This document shows positions 4,808 to 8,950 of a DNA stretch of 8,950 bases, one piece after another; position 1 is the first letter of the stretch, and each line of letters opens with the position of its first letter. Source of the stretch: an uncultured Clostridia bacterium (lineage in GTDB: Bacteria; Bacillota; Clostridia; Oscillospirales; Ruminococcaceae); NCBI GenBank assembly GCA_947177545.1, contig CAMWVF010000026.1, forward strand, positions 1 through 8,950. The letters run 5' to 3'. A program made the position numbers and the translations under genes. The notes beneath the pieces were generated by a model, which was not told where the DNA came from, ran no database searches, and was given only the letters and a program-made list of their open reading frames with translations.

Positions 4808-5962
4808 ATGAAAAAATTCGGATTATTGGGCGTACTGCTTTCCGCGGCGGTGCTTGTTTCCTGTTCGGGCGGCGGAAATACCGAGGAGACCGTTACGGAA
4901 ACGTCCACGGAGACCACAATTACAGAAACCTTTACCGAAGCCGCTTCGACCGAAACAACTACCTCCGAAACTACTGTTACGGAAACCGAGGAGGAAGTCC
5001 CCGAGACCGCCGCCGAGACTGCCCAAGAACCTGCGGAAGAGTACGTTCAGGTGTCCCCCGACAATGAGTTTATTGACTTTGAATTTATCGAGGATTATCA
5101 GGGTACTACAGATATAGGCGACCTTGCGGACAGGGCGGTGGAGTTCCTTAAACAGAGCGAATTCTATTCTGAAAGCATGAAAAATATCGCCGAGTTTACG
5201 GACGAGGAGTTTGTTCCTTATATAAAGGACGGGGTTGTTGTTCCGATATTCAACATGGCTTACCCTGCCGACTACGACGGCGACGGAAATACAGAAACGT
5301 TTATCATAATCAAAATGCCCTATTCGCCCCTTGGTTTAATGGATGGGCTTGTGACTGTCCGCGATTTTGTTGTTTTTGCAGACAAGGACGGCAATATGGA
5401 AATTATTGACGAAACCTGTAATATGTACCCCGTTCAATTTTTAAATTACGGAAATTTCAAGCAGATAGCCATTGGCGGCGAGGGTATGGCGGGCGTTGAG
5501 GCTTTTATTATACTTTACGGCGTTAAGGACGGCAAGCTTGAAAAGCTTTACGGCGACAGATGTAGATTTGCCAAGGAGGATTGTTTTCTTTCTGCTTTCG
5601 GCTGGCAGGGCAGAGGAGATTTTATGTACTACGACACGGTTGCCCGCGAGTACCGCGTTATAAACGGCGTTGATGTGGAAATTGACGATATCCGCGCTAT
5701 GGATACGGCAAATGTACTTGCGGAGGTTTTGGATTGCGATGAGAAGCTTCTTGATATAAAGCTTATTGGCGGCAAATACTACTGTATCGTTCAGGGCTAT
5801 ACCGACTGGGGACACGTTTATACATACGACAACGGCAAATTTACATTTATCGAGGACTCAAACGTGAGGATATCGTTAAACTCAAACCTATACGAACTGA
5901 AAGAAGTCGTTGATATTGATATCGAACAGGCTCTCGCAAACATGAAGCCTGTACAAAAATAA
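4808..5962 (+). CDS. lipoprotein with Thr/Glu-rich linker, unknown function
   Basis: The protein (384 residues) starts with a lipoprotein signal peptide: basic MKK, a hydrophobic core and the lipobox LVSC with Cys19 as the lipidation site. It would be anchored to the outer face of the membrane. Residues 25-78 are almost entirely Thr, Glu, Ser, Val and Ala, a flexible spacer carrying the folded domain away from the membrane. From about residue 83 to the end is a globular, acidic, aromatic-rich domain I cannot assign. It contains DYDGDGNTE (155-163), a calcium-loop-like DxDxDG motif also seen in FG-GAP-type repeats. AAGGGAAG (4793-4800) precedes the ATG at normal spacing. It follows the YjbR gene by 23 bases and precedes the GH5 gene by 16, so the two lipoproteins are probably co-expressed. 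A link to polysaccharide use is inferred only from this neighbour. Confidence 0.85.
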   Translation: MKKFGLLGVLLSAAVLVSCSGGGNTEETVTETSTETTITETFTEAASTETTTSETTVTETEEEVPETAAETAQEPAEEYVQVSPDNEFIDFEFIEDYQGTTDIGDLADRAVEFLKQSEFYSESMKNIAEFTDEEFVPYIKDGVVVPIFNMAYPADYDGDGNTETFIIIKMPYSPLGLMDGLVTVRDFVVFADKDGNMEIIDETCNMYPVQFLNYGNFKQIAIGGEGMAGVEAFIILYGVKDGKLEKLYGDRCRFAKEDCFLSAFGWQGRGDFMYYDTVAREYRVINGVDVEIDDIRAMDTANVLAEVLDCDEKLLDIKLIGGKYYCIVQGYTDWGHVYTYDNGKFTFIEDSNVRISLNSNLYELKEVVDIDIEQALANMKPVQK

Positions 5963-5978
5963 TAAAGGAGAAAGTGTT

Positions 5979-7142
5979 ATGAAAAAAATCAAGTTTTTTG
6001 AGGCGGCTCTTGCCGCGTTGGTGGCTGTAAGTATGCTTGCGGGCTGTACCGACCAAAGCGGCGGAACTTCCGACGCGGCTTCGGTGGACAACACTGATAC
6101 GGCAGCGGAAACAACTGCGGCAGAGATTTCCTCCGCCAACCCAAAGGTCACTATTGAGGGAACAAAATTCATGGTGGACGGCAAGGAGTTGTGGATAAAC
6201 GGCGTAAACACCCCTTGGCAGAACTGGAACGATTTCGGCGGCACGGCTTTTGAACCCGAATTTTGGGACTCCCACTTTTCCGACCTCCACGACATTGGCG
6301 TAAACGCTGTCCGCGTGTGGATAAACTGCAACTCAATGGTTGGCATAAAGCTGAAGACTACGGGTGAGGTAAAAGAAGTCCTTGACAAGCACTGGCAGGA
6401 CGTTGACCAGCTTTTTGAGATTGCCGAAAAGCATCAGATATATGTTATGCCCACCCTGCTGTCCTTCGACCACTGCAAGGACACCAACTATGCGGACAGG
6501 TGGAGAGCTGTCATTACCGATGATACCGCTATGCAGAGCTACATTGATAATTACGTCAAGCCCTTTGCGGAAAGGTACGGCTCCAACCCCTATATGCTGG
6601 GTATTGACCTTATGAACGAGCCTGACTGGGTACACGAAAACGAGGAGTGCGGCAAGCTTTCATTGGACAGCCTTTCCAAATTCTTTGCAAAGTGTACGGC
6701 AGGCGCTCACGAGGCTAACCCTGACGTTCTTATTACCGTTGGCATGGGTATGATAAAGTACAACTCCGACAAGGGCAACTGTTCGGGAAATATTATTTCC
6801 GACGAGATAATGAAAAGCTACGGCGGCGACAAGGCTTGCTTGGATTTTTATTCGGTACACTATTACGACTGGATGAAGCCCAACTGGGGCAGCGCATTTG
6901 AGTCCTCTCCCGCGGATTACGGTCTTGACATGAGCAAACCTGTTTTCCTCGGCGAGATAGGTACCTCCACGCCTTTTAAGGACGTGTACCAAAGCTGCTA
7001 TGACCTTGGCTGGAACGGCGTTATGATGTGGATGTCCAACAACGGCGCGGAACACGCCGACAACTGGGCGGACATTGAGGCTGCCACGAAAAATATGGAG
7101 ACAGTGGCGGGGGATAAGGTTTTCCCGACAGGCAAGAGATAA
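5979..7142 (+). CDS. glycoside hydrolase family 5-type lipoprotein
   Basis: This is a surface-anchored glycosidase of the cellulase-like (GH5) TIM-barrel clan. The signal peptide ends in the lipobox LAGC (Cys23), followed by a short Ser/Thr/Ala/Glu linker to about residue 53 and then the catalytic domain. Barrel markers run in order: INGVN (73-77), VRVWIN (111-116), the acid/base Glu214 in DLMNEPDW, His294-Tyr295-Tyr296 on the sixth strand, the nucleophile Glu326 in PVFLGEIGTS, and WMSNNG near the end. Both catalytic glutamates are present and spaced as in the family. The substrate cannot be read from the sequence. Beta-mannan or beta-glucan are the usual targets of relatives, and no carbohydrate-binding module is visible. 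The start has AAAGGAG (5964-5970) eight bases upstream. It is the last gene of the operon, closed by the terminator at 7148-7187. Confidence 0.9.
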   Translation: MKKIKFFEAALAALVAVSMLAGCTDQSGGTSDAASVDNTDTAAETTAAEISSANPKVTIEGTKFMVDGKELWINGVNTPWQNWNDFGGTAFEPEFWDSHFSDLHDIGVNAVRVWINCNSMVGIKLKTTGEVKEVLDKHWQDVDQLFEIAEKHQIYVMPTLLSFDHCKDTNYADRWRAVITDDTAMQSYIDNYVKPFAERYGSNPYMLGIDLMNEPDWVHENEECGKLSLDSLSKFFAKCTAGAHEANPDVLITVGMGMIKYNSDKGNCSGNIISDEIMKSYGGDKACLDFYSVHYYDWMKPNWGSAFESSPADYGLDMSKPVFLGEIGTSTPFKDVYQSCYDLGWNGVMMWMSNNGAEHADNWADIEAATKNMETVAGDKVFPTGKR

Positions 7143-7147
7143 TACAC

Positions 7148-7187
7148 AAAAAAGCTGCATTTACCTGACGGTTTTTGCAGCTTTTTT
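7148..7187 (+). terminator. intrinsic terminator of the rimO-GH5 operon
   Basis: AAAAAAGCTGCA (7148-7159) pairs perfectly with TGCAGCTTTTTT (7176-7187). The loop can form a small inner ACC/GGT stem. The right arm ends in six T residues, and the 5' arm starts six bases after the GH5 stop. The A-run on the left and T-run on the right could let it work in both directions. Confidence 0.93.
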
Positions 7188-7276
7188 ACAAAAATGAAAA
7201 ATTTCCCCCCAAAATGAAAAAAATCGGTGATGTGAATTGTATTAATATCAGAAATACAATTTTGGAGGTAAAAATC

Positions 7277-8245
7277 ATGTTTAAAAAAATCATTTCGCTT
7301 ATGGCGGCGGCTTCCTGCGTGCTGACACTTTCGCAGACCGCTTTTGCTTGGGACAGCAGTGTTCCGCTCGTGGTTGACACAAGCGGGACGGTACAGATAT
7401 ATCAAGTCAGAGAGCAGGACAAGGACGACCCCACGAAAGCAACCGTCTATTACGCAGATAAGGACGGAAACAAGCTGAACGGCTTGATGTACGGGAATTT
7501 TGCTGACGAGAGTGAGCTTGCTCCGAGTTTGCTTCTGGCAGATTTTGAGGACGGCAAGGCTGATTTTGTGAACGGCTTCACAAAAAGCTCCAAGGGAAAA
7601 AGATACTACGTACGGGGCGAAAGGACTTATGGCTGGAAAAAGATCGGCGGATACTGGTATCATTTCGATACAAAAACAGGTTACGCGGCAGCGGGCAGAA
7701 CAAATATATGCGGCGCGGTGTATGAGTTCGACGAAAAGGGTCGTTGGACAAACCGCGTATCAAAAAGCGGATTTGCGCCGAAAGATTTTTCGGTAAGCTT
7801 CTCGGGCGGCTGGGGCGGCGGCTTCGATACCTCGGAAAAGAAAATTTATTACGGCGATACTATGGCCGGTACTGCCGAGAAAAACATAAAAATATCCGCA
7901 AAGGACAAGCAGATATTGTGGTGTATGTTCCTTGAAAGCGGCTTTGAGTGGGACTGCGAAGAGCTTTTCGATCTTGACATTGCCATAGATTTTTTTAAAA
8001 AGACCATGCCCGATGTTGACGGAGAATACGAGGTCTCCCTGCCGCACATCGTCCGCACGATAAAGGTGACGGCGGAAGGCAAGTCCGCGGAAATATCCTA
8101 TGACGCCGATATTGACAGTTTAGCCGTTCTGGATAAAAATCTCTATCGTGCGTGGCTTTTGAACAAACAGTATATGGACTATTACAACGAGCTTGAGGAG
8201 AAGTACCCCTACAGCGGAGACGAGCAGATTTTTTACCCCGAGTAA
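7277..8245 (+). CDS. secreted protein with cell-wall/glucan-binding-like repeats
   Basis: The 322-residue protein opens with a typical Sec signal peptide, MFKKIISLMAAASCVLTLSQ, with likely cleavage after AFA at residue 24 and no lipobox. Residues about 55-160 are rich in Gly, Tyr, Trp, Lys and Asp. They contain segments such as YYADKDGNKLNG and GWKKIGGYWYHFDTKTGY that resemble the choline-binding/glucan-binding type repeats used to hold proteins on cell walls or polysaccharides. Only one or two units are clear. From about 165 a different acidic C-terminal domain follows, with a Gly/Trp stretch (SGGWGGGF), which I cannot place. ATG 7277 is chosen over in-frame upstream codons because TTTGGAGGT (7261-7269) lies just before it and the residues upstream do not belong to a signal peptide. 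It is a separate unit between two terminators. I see no obvious promoter box pair. Confidence 0.85.
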   Translation: MFKKIISLMAAASCVLTLSQTAFAWDSSVPLVVDTSGTVQIYQVREQDKDDPTKATVYYADKDGNKLNGLMYGNFADESELAPSLLLADFEDGKADFVNGFTKSSKGKRYYVRGERTYGWKKIGGYWYHFDTKTGYAAAGRTNICGAVYEFDEKGRWTNRVSKSGFAPKDFSVSFSGGWGGGFDTSEKKIYYGDTMAGTAEKNIKISAKDKQILWCMFLESGFEWDCEELFDLDIAIDFFKKTMPDVDGEYEVSLPHIVRTIKVTAEGKSAEISYDADIDSLAVLDKNLYRAWLLNKQYMDYYNELEEKYPYSGDEQIFYPE

Positions 8246-8250
8246 AAAGC

Positions 8251-8281
8251 AATAGGGACTGCAAAACAGTCCCTATTTTTA
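8251..8281 (+). terminator. intrinsic terminator between convergent genes
   Basis: AATAGGGACTG (8251-8261) pairs perfectly with CAGTCCCTATT (8267-8277) around loop CAAAA and is followed by TTTTTATAA. It lies six bases after the stop of the secreted protein. On the opposite strand the same hairpin is followed by GCTTTTTACT, so it can also serve the convergent kinase-like gene ending at 8299. Confidence 0.93.
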
Positions 8282-8298
8282 TAATTCATGGAATCCTT

Positions 8299-8889
8299 TT
8301 ACTTCTCCATATACGACGAAATAATATCCACAACGCCGTCAATGCCGAATTTCTCGCTGTTCAGTGTCATGTGGTAATTCGTGTGGGAAGCCCACTTGCG
8401 GTCGGTGTAGAAATCGTAGTAGCACTTGCGCTGCTTGTCGTGCCGCTTTATAAGCTGCAAAGCCTGCTGCTCGGTGACGTTTTCGCGGCTCATGATACGC
8501 TTTACGCGGGCTTCGGTGGGGGCGTAGATGTACACGTTCAGAAGCTCAACGGGAGCGTCCTTTAAAATGTAGTCGGAGCACCTGCCCACGATAACGGCGT
8601 TTTCCGTCTTGGCAATCTCGCGGATTATCTGGGACTGGAGGGTGAACAGGGTGTCGTTTGCAGGGACGTTCATATTAAAGCCGGTCTGACCCATTGAAGC
8701 GTAGAGCCAAGGGTTCGCAGCCTTTTCGTCCGCCTCGGACAGCACCGCGTGGTTCATGCCGCCCTTTTCCGCCGCAAGGGTGATAAGGTTCTTGTCGTAA
8801 AATGCGTAGCCAAGCTTTTGAGCGATTTTCTCCCCTGCCTCGTGTCCTCCGCTGCCGAACTGCCGTCCTATTGTAATTATTTTATTCAT
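8299..8889 (-). CDS. cytidylate kinase-like family protein
   Basis: The protein of 196 residues belongs to the cytidylate kinase-like family (AAK6/Cytidylate_kin2 type), P-loop nucleoside or nucleotide kinase homologues common in gut Clostridia. The nucleotide-binding loop is GRQFGSGGHEAG (residues 8-19). VGRCSDYIL (101-109) is the conserved middle strand and helix. An Arg-rich lid-like segment, ARVKRIMSRENVT, spans about 127-139, and a basic DKQRKCYYDFYTDRKW segment follows at 151-166. Family members are usually about 200 residues. The true substrate is not established, and a housekeeping cmk would normally be longer and keep different signature motifs. The start at 8889 (MNKIITIGR) is favoured over the in-frame ATG at 8901, which abuts the AAAGGA site with no spacing; from 8889 the spacing is 12. 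It is convergent with the secreted protein gene. Confidence 0.88.
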   Translation of the reverse strand: MNKIITIGRQFGSGGHEAGEKIAQKLGYAFYDKNLITLAAEKGGMNHAVLSEADEKAANPWLYASMGQTGFNMNVPANDTLFTLQSQIIREIAKTENAVIVGRCSDYILKDAPVELLNVYIYAPTEARVKRIMSRENVTEQQALQLIKRHDKQRKCYYDFYTDRKWASHTNYHMTLNSEKFGIDGVVDIISSYMEK

Positions 8890-8943
8890 AAAAATTATCA
8901 TTCCTTTCCGATGTAAATTTGGGATTAAAATTTCCTTTACTAT

Positions 8944-8949
8944 ATTATA
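8944..8949 (-). promoter_or_regulatory. -10 box upstream of the kinase-like gene
   Basis: On the minus strand, bases 8949-8944 read TATAAT, a perfect -10 element, about 55 bases ahead of the ATG at 8889. The matching -35 box would lie beyond the right edge of the window, so the promoter is only half visible. Confidence 0.5.
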
Positions 8950-8950
8950 G

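Noticed and set aside
5888..6388. Minus-strand frames of 147-166 codons opposite the lipoprotein/GH5 junction
   Set aside because: They span two clear plus-strand genes and their ribosome binding site, with no family resemblance of their own.
6998..7663. Minus-strand frame of 221 codons
   Set aside because: It crosses the end of the GH5 gene, a strong terminator and the start of the next secreted protein, all well supported on the plus strand. The protein has no recognisable features.

Overview
The window looks like a chromosomal segment of an anaerobic Firmicute of class Clostridia, most likely a gut or rumen Ruminococcus-type (Oscillospiraceae) organism. This is an inference from several signs: AGGAGG-type ribosome binding sites, sigma-A-like promoters, moderate GC content, a rimO-pgsA gene pair, lipoproteins with Thr/Glu/Ala-rich linkers, and a surface glycoside hydrolase family 5 enzyme next to a secreted protein with aromatic cell-wall-binding-like repeats. 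No mobile-element protein, CRISPR array, rRNA or tRNA is visible.

Left part (1-2440): the last codons of an upstream gene are followed by a zinc-ribbon multi-pass membrane protein (75-863). Then comes a self-contained unit for a 58-residue protein with 16 cysteines (1088-1264), ending in a clear terminator. A gene-poor stretch follows. It holds a short element with imperfect terminal inverted repeats (1387-1529) that contains a REP-like hairpin, then a 60-residue orphan protein (1691-1873). About 50 bases downstream lies a candidate structured RNA (about 1921-2053). It has its own promoter, a perfect 16-bp closing stem, three internal hairpins and a T-rich 3' end. About 380 bases with no recognisable gene follow, ending in a second copy of a 16-base sequence found in the first repeat element.

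Central part (2450-7187): a good promoter (TTGCAA-17-TATAAT) drives what reads as one operon: rimO (ribosomal protein S12 methylthiotransferase), pgsA (phosphatidylglycerophosphate synthase, overlapping rimO by 4 bases), an MmcQ/YjbR-family protein, an unidentified lipoprotein, and a GH5 lipoprotein. Gaps are short throughout and a strong terminator closes the operon at 7148-7187. It couples translation and membrane housekeeping genes to two surface-anchored proteins.

Right part (7277-8950): a secreted 322-residue protein with an aromatic cell-wall/glucan-binding-like region is followed by a hairpin terminator. This terminator also lies between it and a convergent cytidylate kinase-like gene (8889-8299, minus strand), whose -10 box is at the right edge of the window.

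The best candidates for something undescribed are the structured RNA at 1921-2053 and the ultra-cysteine-rich small protein at 1088-1264.
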